Source: Alicycliphilus denitrificans_A (GTDB lineage Bacteria; Pseudomonadota; Gammaproteobacteria; Burkholderiales; Burkholderiaceae_C). Taken from it: a stretch of DNA of 64,000 bases. Shown here in pieces: positions 51,861-61,219 of this stretch; within the stretch, counting starts at the first letter, position 1; each line of letters begins with the position of its first letter. Location of the stretch: positions 1,364,001 through 1,428,000 of the forward strand of contig NZ_CP126238.1 in assembly GCF_044792555.1 (NCBI RefSeq), in the 5' to 3' direction. Position numbers and translations under genes: made by a program. The notes below the pieces were generated by a model. It saw nothing but the letters and a program-made list of their open reading frames with translations. It had not been told where the DNA came from and did not search any database.

Positions 51861-52913
51861 CTAGTGCTCGTGCCGATGGTGCGCATCCGGCACATGTGGG
51901 TGTGCATGCACCATCGGCTCATGTACGTGGGGGTGGCTGTGCGCGCCGACCGGCATTGGATCGTGCGTGTGGTTATGGTGACCGTCGTCGTGCCGATGGG
52001 CATGCTCATGTTCAAGTCGCTCGTGCGCATGCTCGTGTCCGTGGGACTCCGCCAAGTGCAACACCACCCCCAGCACCATCAGCAGGCCACCCACGGCCAT
52101 GACCCAGGTGCCGCTACGGTCCCCCAGAGCAATGGCAATTGCGGCGCCGATAAAGGGGGCGAAGGCGAACACCGAACCCGTGCGCGCCGCGCCGAAGGCA
52201 CGCTGGGCCAGCAGGTAAAAGCGCAGGCTCAGGCCGTAGCCCGTGGCTCCCACGGCCATCAGGCCCAGGGCCGATCCAAGCGTCGGCAGCGGATCGCCCG
52301 CCACAACAGCCAGAATGGCCGTGGCCGAAGCGCCCAGTATGGCCTTGCCCAGCACCACTTGGCCGGGATCACGCTCGGCCAGCGCCCGCGACAAGGTGTT
52401 GTCCCCTCCCCAGGCCATCGTGGCGACCAGAACGGCAAGCAGCCCCCAGAGCTGGCTGCCGCCCTGGCGCCCCTGGTCGAGCACCAGGGCTATGCCGCCG
52501 GCCAGCAGCAGAAGCATGGCGGCCCAGACACGCCGATCCATGGTCTCGCCATACAGAAGCCGTGCCAGCATGGCCGTGAACAGGGCTTCGAGCGTCAGCA
52601 TCAGCGAGGCACCCGTGCCGCTGGTGTGTTGTAGGCCCCAGGCCAGCGCGACCGGCCCCAGCACGGCACCGAAGGCTGCCATCGACAGCAGCCGCGGAAA
52701 ATCTGCGCGCATCAGGCGCGCCTCTTGGCTCACATGCTGGCGCGAGAGCATGCCGACGATGGCTGCACCGGCGTAGAGCAGCGCCGCCGTCGAGAACGCC
52801 CCCACGCCCGCGCCGATACGCTGCACCAGCGGAGTGCTGATACCGAACAAGGCAGCAGCCAGCAAGGCCAACAGGCCGCCCCGCAGGGCGGGCCAATGCA
52901 TGTGAGCGTTCAT
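51861..52913 (-). CDS. EamA/DMT-family exporter with His-rich C-terminal tail
   Basis: 350 residues. Ten hydrophobic segments in two EamA repeats (GLLALLAAALFGISTPLVQR; VALAWGLQHTSGTGASLML; AVGATGYGLSLRFYLLAQRA). The last 60 residues are a cytoplasmic or periplasmic tail with more than 20 His, many as HEHAHE or HPHVHE, and some Asp. DMT transporters usually lack this; His tails occur in Ni/Co/Zn transporters. Last gene of the RND operon, so metal export is a fair inference. Confidence 0.85.
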   Translation of the reverse strand: MNAHMHWPALRGGLLALLAAALFGISTPLVQRIGAGVGAFSTAALLYAGAAIVGMLSRQHVSQEARLMRADFPRLLSMAAFGAVLGPVALAWGLQHTSGTGASLMLTLEALFTAMLARLLYGETMDRRVWAAMLLLLAGGIALVLDQGRQGGSQLWGLLAVLVATMAWGGDNTLSRALAERDPGQVVLGKAILGASATAILAVVAGDPLPTLGSALGLMAVGATGYGLSLRFYLLAQRAFGAARTGSVFAFAPFIGAAIAIALGDRSGTWVMAVGGLLMVLGVVLHLAESHGHEHAHERLEHEHAHRHDDGHHNHTHDPMPVGAHSHPHVHEPMVHAHPHVPDAHHRHEH

Positions 52914-52937
52914 AGTGCGCAGCGTATCTCTGTTGCC

Positions 52938-53333
52938 TTACTTGACCGTGAAGCGAACGGTCACGGTCTTTTTGCCGGCGGTTTGCAGCGCTGCCACGAC
53001 CTTGGCGCCCGAGCCCAGCTTCACGCCCTTAGCCTCCAGCTTGTTGCCGCCGGCGGGCTTGAGGTCGGCCTCGGACTTGTCCGCGCCGTTGAGCACCGTC
53101 AGCTTGCCGCTCACGCCGGCGGTGTCGTAGTCCTTGCCGTGGTCAATGACATAGAGGGTGGCGCCATCGGCGGCGGCCACCAGCTCGAACGACAGGTCGC
53201 TGGCGGTTCGCACGATCCCGCCGTGCTGCGGCTTTCCATCCCCATGCGCGAAGACGGCGGGAGCGGCCAGTAGGGAGGCCGCACACAAAGTGGAAGTGAC
53301 CAGCAGGCGCAGGCAAGCAGGTTTAATGTTCAT
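52938..53333 (-). CDS. Small periplasmic protein of the metal-efflux operon
   Basis: 131 residues with a signal peptide (LLAAPAVFAHGDGKP). The mature N-terminus starts HGDGKPQHGGIV, a His cluster likely to bind metal. Beta-rich body (LSFELVAAADGATLYVIDHG; KVVAALQTAGKKTVTVRFTV). Similar small proteins accompany HME-RND operons. Likely a metal chaperone or sensor. Coupled to EamA (24 bases). Confidence 0.65.
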   Translation of the reverse strand: MNIKPACLRLLVTSTLCAASLLAAPAVFAHGDGKPQHGGIVRTASDLSFELVAAADGATLYVIDHGKDYDTAGVSGKLTVLNGADKSEADLKPAGGNKLEAKGVKLGSGAKVVAALQTAGKKTVTVRFTVK

Positions 53334-53430
53334 CAGATCATCCTTTCAGGGTGCGGCGCGCTTGGAAAGAAGGCGGCACCGCAAAGCCTTGTCGAAAGCA
53401 GCATTCGTGCGGGGTGTCAGACGGATCGCA

Positions 53431-56400
53431 TTAAAAAGCCTCCTGCAGTGCTGGTGCATTGCTCGCCACCTCTGGCTCCGCCTGCAGCAGCCGCTCGGTG
53501 GGCTTGCGACCCAGCAACCAATACAACACTGGAGTGAGCAGCGTGTCGAGTACCGTCGAGCTGACCAGGCCACCGAAGATCACCACCGCCACTGGGTGCA
53601 GGATTTCCTTACCCGGCGCATCGGCGGCCAGCAGCAGCGGCGTCAACGCGAAGGCGGCGACCAGTGCGGTCATGAGCACGGGCGTCAGCCGCTCCAACGA
53701 GCCGCGCACGATCATGGGGATGCCGAACTGCTCGCCCTCGAAGCGGCACAGGTTGATGTAGTGGCTGATCTTCAGGATGCCGTTGCGCGTGGCGATGCCC
53801 GCCAGCGTGATGAAGCCCACCATCGAGGCCACAGACAGGCTCACGCCCGCGATCCACATCGCCACCACGCTGCCGATGAGCGCTAGCGGGATATTGGCCA
53901 TTACGATGCCGGCCAGCACCGCCGAGCGGTAGCGCGAGTACAACACCAAGAAGATCATCGCCAGCGAGACCAGCGACAGAGCGCCGATCAACTGCGCCGC
54001 CTGCTCCTGGGCCTGGAACTGGCCTTCCATGCTGATGAAGTAGCCAGGTGGCAGCTGCGTCTCGCCGATGGCCTGGCGGATCTGCGCCACGATAGCGCTC
54101 ATGTCGCGGCCATCGGTGTTCGCATAGACCACAATGCGCCGGCGCCCGTTTTCGCGGCCGATCTGGTTGGGGCCATCCTCCTCCGCCACCGTGGCGAAGG
54201 CCGAGACCGGCAGGCGCCCGGCCGGCGTGTCGATCAGCGTCGCGGCCAGGTCCTGCGGGCTGCGCCGCTGGTCAGGCAGGCGCAGCACCAGGTCGTAGCG
54301 GCGCGGGCCGTCTACGATCTCGGCGCTGTGTGCGCCGTCGGTCAGCGCCTTGAGCACGCGCACCGCCTCGCCGGGCGCGAGGCCCGTCTGCGCCAGCTTG
54401 CGCGGGTCGATGCGCACGCTGATCTGCGGGATCAGCACCTGTTTTTCCACGGTGAGGTCCACCAGTCCCGGGATGCCGGAAAGGCGGCCGCGCAGTTGCT
54501 CGGCCAGACCCCGCAGGGCATCCGTGTCGTCACCAAAGACCTTGAGCGCGATCTGCGCCCGCACGCCCGAGAGCAGGTGATCCAGGCGGTGCGAGATCGG
54601 CTGGCCGATGGTGGCCTGCGCTGGCAACAGGGCCAGGCGTTCGCGGATGTGGGCCATGATGGCTTCGCGGCTGCGAGCCGATGGCTTGAGGTCCACGTCG
54701 ATTTCGGCCGCATGCACGCCCTCGGCATGCTCGTCCAGCTCGGCGCGGCCGGTGCGCCGGCCGACCTGGCGCACTTCGGGCACCTCGGCGATCAGCCGCT
54801 CGGCCTCGGCGCCGATGCGGTTGGCCTGCTCCAGCGAGGTGCCCGGAGAGAGCACCAGCCCGAGCACCAGCGAACCCTCGTTGAATGCCGGCAGGAAGGC
54901 GCGCGGGAAGAACGGCACGCTGGCTGCGGCCAGCAGCACTGCCACGGCGGCTCCCGCCACCAGAATCCGTGCCCTTGGGAAAGACCAGGCCAGCACGCGG
55001 GTGTCCAGCCGCTTGAGCCAGGCGACCAGCGGGCTGTCGCCATGGTCGATGCGCTTCATGCGCGGCAGCATGTAGTAGGCCAGTACCGGCGTCACCGTCA
55101 TCGACACCAGCATGGAGGCCAAGATGGAGACGATGTAGGCCACGCCCAGCGGCGCGAACAGCCGCCCTTCGATGCCCGGCAGCGCGAACAGCGGCACAAA
55201 CACCAGCACCACGACCAGCGTGGCATAGACAATGCCCGAGCGCACCTCCACACTGGCGCGGCGTACCACCTCCAGCACCGGCACGGAATCCCCCACCGCG
55301 CGGTTCTGCTTCAGACGCCGCAGTATGTTCTCCACGTCCACCACGGCGTCGTCCACCAGTTCGCCGATGGCAATGGCCAGCCCGCCCAGCGTCATCACGT
55401 TGATCGACAGGCCGAAGGCACGGAAGGCCAGCGCCGCCACCGCCAACGAAAGGGGGATGGCCAGCAGCGAGATCAGCGTGGTGCGTGCCGACAGCAGGAA
55501 GGCGAACAGGATGACCGCCACCATCACGGCGCCGTCGCGCAGCGCCTCGCCCACGTTGCCCACCGAGGCTCGGATGAAGTCGGCCTGGCGGAACAGCACC
55601 TGCGGCTTCGCCAGCCCCTTGGGCAGACCGGGCTCCAGCTCCTGCAGCGCCGTCTCTACGGCAGCGGTGAGTTTCACGGTGTCGGCGCCGGGTTGCTTCT
55701 GCACGCTGGCAATCACGGCGGGGCCGCCGTTGTAGCCGCCATCGCCGCGCTTGAGACCCGGCGCGAAGCCGACCTGCGCCACCTGCTCCAGCAGCACGGG
55801 CCGGCCATCCTTCCAGGCGACGGCCACACCGGCGAGGTCGCCGCCCAGGGCGTCACGGTCGGCCGAGCGGCCGACGTGGCGAATCAGGAACTCGCGCCCG
55901 TTCAGGTCAATGAAGCCGCCGCCCGCGTTGGAGGCATAGCCTTTCATGGCCTGCTCCACCTGGGTGAGCGAGACACCGAACTGCGCCATGCGTGCGGTGT
56001 CCGGCGCGACGCGCAGGGTGCGCACGTCGCCGCCGATAGGGATCACCTGCGACACGCCGGGAATGGACAGCAGACGCGGGCGCAGCACGAAGTCCGCGTA
56101 CTCGCGGGCCTGCATGGGCGAGGCGCCACCGTCGGCCTGCGCCGAGATCGGTAGCGCGATCAGCATGATCTCGCCCATGATCGAGGACACCGGCCCCATG
56201 GTCGGCTCGATACCGGCGGGCAGTTGCGCGCGCGCCAGCGCCAGGCGCTCGACGACGAGCTGGCGGTTGCGGTAGATGTCGGTACCCCAGTCGAACTCCG
56301 CATAGACGATGGACAGGCCCACGCCGGACATCGAGCGCACGCGGGTGACCCCCGGCATGCCGTTGAGCGCGGTCTCTAACGGGAAGGTGACGAGTTGCTC

Positions 56401-56583
56401 CACCTCCTGTGGCGCCATGCCGCCGGCCTCCGTCAGTACGGTGACCAGGGGTTTGTCCAGGTTGGGGAACACGTCCACGGGCGTGCGCCAGGCGCTGACG
56501 GCACCCCACACCAGCAGGAAGGCCGCGACGGCGAGCACGAAAAGGCGGTTGCGCAGACTGCTGCGCACGATCCAGTCGAACAT
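53431..56583 (-). CDS. Heavy-metal RND efflux pump (CzcA-like)
   Basis: 1050 residues. N-terminal FDWIVRSSLRNRLFVLAVAA, PVDVFPNLDKP, FDWGTDIYRNRQLVVERL. TM4 signature GGLAIAIGELVDDAVVDVEN shows the acidic residues of divalent-metal HME pumps, different from the upstream CusA (GAMVDAAIVMIEN). Late motif GFITLAGIATRNGILKISHY. The substrate is probably a divalent cation (Ni, Co, Zn or Cd), not resolved. Operon with the genes upstream on the minus strand, 10 bases after the adaptor stop. Confidence 0.92.
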   Translation of the reverse strand: MFDWIVRSSLRNRLFVLAVAAFLLVWGAVSAWRTPVDVFPNLDKPLVTVLTEAGGMAPQEVEQLVTFPLETALNGMPGVTRVRSMSGVGLSIVYAEFDWGTDIYRNRQLVVERLALARAQLPAGIEPTMGPVSSIMGEIMLIALPISAQADGGASPMQAREYADFVLRPRLLSIPGVSQVIPIGGDVRTLRVAPDTARMAQFGVSLTQVEQAMKGYASNAGGGFIDLNGREFLIRHVGRSADRDALGGDLAGVAVAWKDGRPVLLEQVAQVGFAPGLKRGDGGYNGGPAVIASVQKQPGADTVKLTAAVETALQELEPGLPKGLAKPQVLFRQADFIRASVGNVGEALRDGAVMVAVILFAFLLSARTTLISLLAIPLSLAVAALAFRAFGLSINVMTLGGLAIAIGELVDDAVVDVENILRRLKQNRAVGDSVPVLEVVRRASVEVRSGIVYATLVVVLVFVPLFALPGIEGRLFAPLGVAYIVSILASMLVSMTVTPVLAYYMLPRMKRIDHGDSPLVAWLKRLDTRVLAWSFPRARILVAGAAVAVLLAAASVPFFPRAFLPAFNEGSLVLGLVLSPGTSLEQANRIGAEAERLIAEVPEVRQVGRRTGRAELDEHAEGVHAAEIDVDLKPSARSREAIMAHIRERLALLPAQATIGQPISHRLDHLLSGVRAQIALKVFGDDTDALRGLAEQLRGRLSGIPGLVDLTVEKQVLIPQISVRIDPRKLAQTGLAPGEAVRVLKALTDGAHSAEIVDGPRRYDLVLRLPDQRRSPQDLAATLIDTPAGRLPVSAFATVAEEDGPNQIGRENGRRRIVVYANTDGRDMSAIVAQIRQAIGETQLPPGYFISMEGQFQAQEQAAQLIGALSLVSLAMIFLVLYSRYRSAVLAGIVMANIPLALIGSVVAMWIAGVSLSVASMVGFITLAGIATRNGILKISHYINLCRFEGEQFGIPMIVRGSLERLTPVLMTALVAAFALTPLLLAADAPGKEILHPVAVVIFGGLVSSTVLDTLLTPVLYWLLGRKPTERLLQAEPEVASNAPALQEAF

Positions 56584-56593
56584 CGCGTGCTCC

Positions 56594-57730
56594 TTACCGG
56601 ATCTGCGCCAGCAATGCGGCGCCTTCGACCACGACGCGGTTGTCCGCGCCCAGTCCTTGCACGACGACCACCGTCGCCGCGTCCAGCGTCCGCACGCTCA
56701 CCGGCTGCGGGATGTAGCGCTCCGCGCCGGACTTGATCCACACCACCTGCTCGTTGGCGGCATTGCGCACCACGGCCTGGGCCGGCAGCACGAAGCCTTC
56801 GACGCGTTCGGCGAGCTGGGCGATCAGCGTCACGGGCTGGCCCACCGCGAGCGGCAGTGCTTGCCCGGCGCCAGCGGTTTGCAGACGGAAGTTGACCGGC
56901 ATCACGCCGTCACGCAGCGCGCCACCCGCGCCCACCAGTTGCAGACGCGCGCCGGGCGCCTCGCGCAGGGAGGCGCCAGCCATGCGGGCCGGCAGCGCCG
57001 TGTCCGCGGTCGTGGCCTCGACCATCAGCCGGGAGGGATCGACGATCTCGAACAGCAGTTCGCGGGCATCGGCCACCTGTCCGGCCACGGCCTGCGTGCG
57101 GGCGATCACGCCCGAGACGGGAGCTACCAGCGCTTCGCGTGCGCCCAGGCTGGCACCAATGCTCTTTTCTCGTGCGGACAGGCTTTGCAGCTCGGCCCTG
57201 GCCGCCTCGATTTCCTTACGCGGCACTGTGCCTTCCAGCGATTGCAGGCGCTCGACGCGCTGGGCCGCGAGCTGCCGGCTGCTGCGCAGCTCGGCCAGTT
57301 GCGCTTCCTGGTTGGCCTGCGCATAGGGTTCGGCATGGTGGCGGATATAGGCCAGTACCTCGCCTTGCCGCACCGCTTGGCCCGCCACCGGCAGGCCGCG
57401 CGGGCCTGCCTCGACGCGGCCGCCATGCACGGCCTGCACGCGGCCGCCGGCGTTCGGGTCCATCACCACACGGCCGGCCAGCTCGACCGTGGCCTGCGCC
57501 TGTGAGGCGGCGACGATCTGCGTGCGGATGCCCATGCGCCGCTGCGCGAGCATCGGCACGTTCACGCTACCTTCCGGCAAGCGCATCAATCCGTTGACGT
57601 TTGCGGTCTGCGGCGCATCAAGGTGTTCGTCGTTGGGGCCATGCGCTCCGGGCGAGCCCCAAGCAGGAGAACCCGCCAGCAGGTGGATGGCCGCTGCCAG
57701 CAGCGAGACAGAAATAAGACGGTTATTCAT
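56594..57730 (-). CDS. RND periplasmic adaptor (short CzcB-like)
   Basis: 378 residues. Signal peptide (LLAGSPAWGSPGAHGP), then the NDEHLD motif, and the adaptor core with VELAGRVVMDPNAGGRVQAV, SARQVAAQRVERLQS-type hairpin and VAPVSGVIARTQAV. No N-terminal metal-binding domain: that domain is encoded separately by the preceding gene. ATGA overlap with that gene. Confidence 0.88.
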   Translation of the reverse strand: MNNRLISVSLLAAAIHLLAGSPAWGSPGAHGPNDEHLDAPQTANVNGLMRLPEGSVNVPMLAQRRMGIRTQIVAASQAQATVELAGRVVMDPNAGGRVQAVHGGRVEAGPRGLPVAGQAVRQGEVLAYIRHHAEPYAQANQEAQLAELRSSRQLAAQRVERLQSLEGTVPRKEIEAARAELQSLSAREKSIGASLGAREALVAPVSGVIARTQAVAGQVADARELLFEIVDPSRLMVEATTADTALPARMAGASLREAPGARLQLVGAGGALRDGVMPVNFRLQTAGAGQALPLAVGQPVTLIAQLAERVEGFVLPAQAVVRNAANEQVVWIKSGAERYIPQPVSVRTLDAATVVVVQGLGADNRVVVEGAALLAQIR

Positions 57731-58383
57731 TGGGCGCCTCCTTGGGCCTTGCGGGAGCTGCGGGTCATCCAGACGCTGGCCGCAGCCAGCAACAGCATCA
57801 CGAGCACGACCCAGGCCACGTTGGGGATGCCGTGTCCGCCGTCGTCATGCGCATGTCCGTGGTCATCACCATTGGCAGCAGCCGCAGCAGCGTTCGCCGG
57901 GCCGGTCTGCAGCGTCCCCTCCAGCAGATCCGATTCCGTGCCGGCCAGGATCGTGACGATCAGGGGATGCGCCCCCGGAGCCTTCAGCACCTTGAGGAAA
58001 GCCGGGTCATCGACGGCGTAGTCGCCCATGTCCTCGTGGAATTTGGCGACTGCCTTCGCCGTGCCGGATTCGACTTCGACTGTGGCTTGCAGCACCGGCT
58101 CGCTGGTCTCGAAGCGGTTGATGAGCATCGACAGCTCGTCACCCCAGAGGTGGGCCACCAGCTCGAAGCTCTCGGAGCGGGCCTCCATGCGCGGCGCGGT
58201 GCTGGCGCTGCCTGCCGTCGCTGCGGGGCTGTCCAGGTGCTCGCCATTGGGACCGTGGGCTCCAGGCGAAGCCCAGGCGCCGGCACTGGTAAGAATCAGC
58301 AGAAAGGCCAGCGCGGCGCAGGCCAGCCATTGCAGCCAGCCACCGAGCCTGGAGCCATGGCGGGAAAGGGTTATGGAGTTCAT
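57727..58383 (-). CDS. Membrane-anchored stand-alone adaptor N-terminal domain protein
   Basis: 218 residues. Signal/membrane segment (ACAALAFLLILTSAGAWAS), the motif GAHGPNGEHLD shared with the downstream adaptor, then FELVAHLWGDELSMLINRFE, QATVEVESGTAKAVAKF and HPLIVTILAGTESDLLEG, which match the periplasmic extra domain at the front of long CzcB/NccB adaptors. A His/Asp loop and one C-terminal helix (VAWVVLVMLLLAAASVW) anchor it. Overlaps both neighbours as ATGA. It is normally part of the adaptor polypeptide. Confidence 0.75.
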   Translation of the reverse strand: MNSITLSRHGSRLGGWLQWLACAALAFLLILTSAGAWASPGAHGPNGEHLDSPAATAGSASTAPRMEARSESFELVAHLWGDELSMLINRFETSEPVLQATVEVESGTAKAVAKFHEDMGDYAVDDPAFLKVLKAPGAHPLIVTILAGTESDLLEGTLQTGPANAAAAAANGDDHGHAHDDGGHGIPNVAWVVLVMLLLAAASVWMTRSSRKAQGGAQ

Positions 58384-59651
58384 GGAAGGAGTCCGAGGGT
58401 TTGTTGCAGTAGTGCCTGGGCCAGGCCCAGCGCCGCCTGTTGGCGTGCCAGGGCGGCGTCTGCCTGCGCGGCGGCGTTGGCCGCGCGCAGCAGTTCGGGC
58501 AGCGGGGTTTCTCCCGCCTGGAACGATTTGTCGATGAGCTGGGTGCGCTCGCGCAGCAGCGAGGCGCGGTCGCGCGCATCCTCCAGTTGGCGGGCGGCGT
58601 TGCGCACGGCCGAGCGGGCCAGGCCGAGGTCCGCCTCCTGCCTTTCGCGCAGCCGCAGCTCCGTGGTTTCCGCAACATCCAGATCGCCCAGCGCGGCGGC
58701 CTGCAGCGGCGCGTTACGGCCATCGGTACCAAAGGGAATGCGCACTCCGATGCCGACGCTGCGCTGAGCTGCCTGACCGGTGCCCGGCGATTCCTCGCGG
58801 TAGCGCAGCAGTAGCTCGGGGGCATCGCGCCGCGAGGTATTGACTACCTCTACCCGCTTGCGCGCCCGCTCCATGGCCTGGGCGGCCAACTGCAGCTCGG
58901 GGTGTTCCTCACTGGTCTCCGCGTCGAGCCCGGCGAACAACGTGGACGGCGTCGCCACTTCCGGCATGGCTTCCAGGCCAGTCAGGTTGCGCCACTGCGC
59001 CTGCGCTGCCAGAAGCCTCTGGCGCACCTCGCCCAGCAGGGATTGGGCGTCCAGCAGCTCGGCACGCGCCGCCAGCGCATCGGCACGCGCAAGGTCGCCG
59101 GAATGCACGCGGCGCTGCACGTCGTTGGCCAGGCGCTGCAGGTATTGCACCTGGGCCGCGGCCGCATCGGCTTCGGCCTGGGCTGCCGACCAGCGCCAGG
59201 CCGCCTCGCGCACCTGGCCGGCCACCCGCAGGCGCGCTGCACGGGTTTGCGTGTCGGCAAGCCGGAGTTCGGCGCCGGCCGCCGCGGACCGGGCATCGCG
59301 CTGGCCCGGTTGCCACAGTGGCAATGCGACACCGACTTCGTTCTCGCGCCGCCCGGCATTGGTTTGCCAGCGGTCATTGCGGTGGTTGAGTTCGAGCGAC
59401 GGCGGCGCGGCCCAGAGGCTGGAGGCTGCCGTCTGTTCGGCTTGGGCACGCCGACCTTGGGCCTGGGCCTCGCGCGCCTGCACAGCGCGCTGCCATGCAG
59501 TCTCCACGGCGTCGGCCAGCGTGACGCGGCGGTTGTCAGCCGGAGTGGCTGGAAGGGTTGGCGGAGGGGTTTGCGCGGCGGCGGGCAAAGCGCCCCCCAC
59601 AGCCGCGCAGCCTGCGATGGCGCAAGCCACGAACCAAGGAACGGGTTTCAC
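58380..59651 (-). CDS. TolC-family outer-membrane factor of the second RND pump (CzcC-like)
   Basis: 423 residues with a signal peptide (AIAGCAAVGGALPAAAQT). TolC-type features: RVTLADAVETAWQRAVQARE, NEVGVALPLWQPGQRDARS and the mirrored second half VGIGVRIPFGTDGRNAP. Exit duct of the pump encoded two genes downstream. ATGA overlap with the adaptor-domain gene. Confidence 0.9.
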   Translation of the reverse strand: MKPVPWFVACAIAGCAAVGGALPAAAQTPPPTLPATPADNRRVTLADAVETAWQRAVQAREAQAQGRRAQAEQTAASSLWAAPPSLELNHRNDRWQTNAGRRENEVGVALPLWQPGQRDARSAAAGAELRLADTQTRAARLRVAGQVREAAWRWSAAQAEADAAAAQVQYLQRLANDVQRRVHSGDLARADALAARAELLDAQSLLGEVRQRLLAAQAQWRNLTGLEAMPEVATPSTLFAGLDAETSEEHPELQLAAQAMERARKRVEVVNTSRRDAPELLLRYREESPGTGQAAQRSVGIGVRIPFGTDGRNAPLQAAALGDLDVAETTELRLRERQEADLGLARSAVRNAARQLEDARDRASLLRERTQLIDKSFQAGETPLPELLRAANAAAQADAALARQQAALGLAQALLQQTLGLLP

Positions 59652-59800
59652 GAAAGTCCTGACTCACTCGATGGCGATCCGCAGGCACGCACCGTCACGT
59701 CCAAATGGATACGTGGACGCGCACGGCTACGTGAGGGGAACGCCGGCTTGAAAACGTCCCGGCCGCGCGGGGGCGCAGCGGGGGAAGGGTTTTCTGAAGA

Positions 59801-60151
59801 TCAGGACAGCCGAGGGGGCCTTCGCAGGCCGTCGAGCAAGGGCGCCGGCAAGAGCCGCTCATCCATCATGGGCGGACGAGCGGGATATATGGGAATGAGT
59901 GTGAAGTGGGTCGCAGCCTGCAAAAAAGGGCTGCTCACGCCGCCATCGGCGACTACATGCTCCCAGGATTCATCGGAATCGTCTTGGACGACCGAGCCAT
60001 CGTCATGGTGGTGGTGCGCCCCGCTCAGCGAGTGCATCGCCATGTGCGCCACTTCGTGGGCATCCGCGAATGCCTCAGCCTGCCCTCCAAGGGCAAGGGA
60101 CTGCCACAGGATGGAGAGCAACATCAGGGCAAGGGCGAACTTGCGGCGCAT
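59801..60151 (-). CDS. CzcI-like small exported protein
   Basis: 116 residues. Signal peptide (ALMLLSILWQSLALGGQAEA), then a His-rich stretch (HEVAHMAMHSLSGAHHHHDD) and a conserved LIPIYPARPP near the end. CzcI-type proteins open czc-like operons and are thought to modulate expression or sense metal in the periplasm. It lies 149 bases upstream of the outer-membrane factor gene. Confidence 0.7.
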   Translation of the reverse strand: MRRKFALALMLLSILWQSLALGGQAEAFADAHEVAHMAMHSLSGAHHHHDDGSVVQDDSDESWEHVVADGGVSSPFLQAATHFTLIPIYPARPPMMDERLLPAPLLDGLRRPPRLS

Positions 60152-60207
60152 CGTGGAATTCTAATTTGCTAATAGATGCCAGAATCACTGAGGGGGCAAG
60201 CGCATCG

Positions 60208-61179
60208 TCATGCGGCGGCGGGTTGCACCTCGACCGTGACATGCGACAGCTCGTGGATATGCGCCAGCAGCGCCTTGTAGTGCGCAGGCTCCTTCGGCTC
60301 CCGGGCCATCAGCGAAACGATGGCCGCGAAATGTCCCGGCCCCACCTGCCAGACATGAAGATCGGTAACCTCGCTTCCGGTGGGCTGCATGGCCTCATGA
60401 ATCTCCTGCCGCACTTCCTGCCCCTCGGCGGCGGCATCCAGCAGCACGCTGCCGGAGTCCTGGATCAGCCTCCATGACCACCGGGCGATCACCAGTGCGC
60501 CGGCCACGCCCATGACCGGATCGGCCCAGAGCCAGCCATAGCTGCTACCCAGCAGCAAGGCGACGATGGCCAGCACGGATGTCAGCGCATCGGCCAGCAC
60601 ATGGATGTATGCGGCGCGCAGGTTGTTGTCGCGGCTCTTGCTCGGCGCATGATGGTCGTCGTGGTCATGATCATGGTGGTGGTGATGTCCATGATGGTGA
60701 CCATGATGCGCATGGTCGTCCTTCAGCAGCCAGGCACAGACCAAGTTGACGACCAACCCGACAGCAGCCACGGCGATTGCCTGATTGAAATCAATGTGGA
60801 TCGGCTGGGTCAGCCGCACCAGGCTTTCCCAAGCGATCAGCAGGGCGATCAAGGCCAGGACGATCGCGCTGGCAAAGCCGGCCAGATCGCCGAGCTTGCC
60901 CGTACCGAAGGTAAAGCGCGGATTGCCCGCATGCTTGCGCGCGAACCGGTAGGCCAGTGCGGTAATCAGCATGGCGCCGGCATGAGTGGACATATGCCAG
61001 CCGTCGGCCACCAGCGCCATCGAGCCGTAGATCGTGCCAGCGCTGATCTCCACCAGCATCATGCTGGCCGTGAGAGCGATCACCAGCCACACCTTGCGCT
61101 CGTTGCGTTGGTGGTCGGTGCCCAGGAAGAAATGGTCGTGTGCGGACGCGGCGAGTGTGGTGGTTGTGGCGCTGGTCAT
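60208..61179 (-). CDS. dmeF: DmeF-type cation diffusion facilitator (Co/Ni efflux)
   Basis: 323 residues. Six membrane segments. Core: ASMMLVEISAGTIYGSMALV, ADGWHMSTHAGAMLITALAY, FTFGTGKLGDLAGFASAIV. A His-rich cytosolic loop of about 25 residues (about 155-180) and the second metal-site region RAAYIHVLADALTSVLAIVA follow. HVTVEVQPAAA ends the cytosolic domain. CDF proteins export divalent cations against protons. Downstream of an RcnR-type repressor as in dmeRF loci. Confidence 0.9.
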   Translation of the reverse strand: MTSATTTTLAASAHDHFFLGTDHQRNERKVWLVIALTASMMLVEISAGTIYGSMALVADGWHMSTHAGAMLITALAYRFARKHAGNPRFTFGTGKLGDLAGFASAIVLALIALLIAWESLVRLTQPIHIDFNQAIAVAAVGLVVNLVCAWLLKDDHAHHGHHHGHHHHHDHDHDDHHAPSKSRDNNLRAAYIHVLADALTSVLAIVALLLGSSYGWLWADPVMGVAGALVIARWSWRLIQDSGSVLLDAAAEGQEVRQEIHEAMQPTGSEVTDLHVWQVGPGHFAAIVSLMAREPKEPAHYKALLAHIHELSHVTVEVQPAAA

Positions 61180-61219
61180 TCGTGGTTTCCTGAATGGGAA
61201 CGGTCTGCGGGCGGCAAGT

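Noticed and set aside
54328..56154. 608-codon open frame on + opposite the second RND pump
   Set aside because: Antisense shadow: His/Gln/Arg-rich translation with no domain, fully inside the pump gene on the other strand, caused by high GC.
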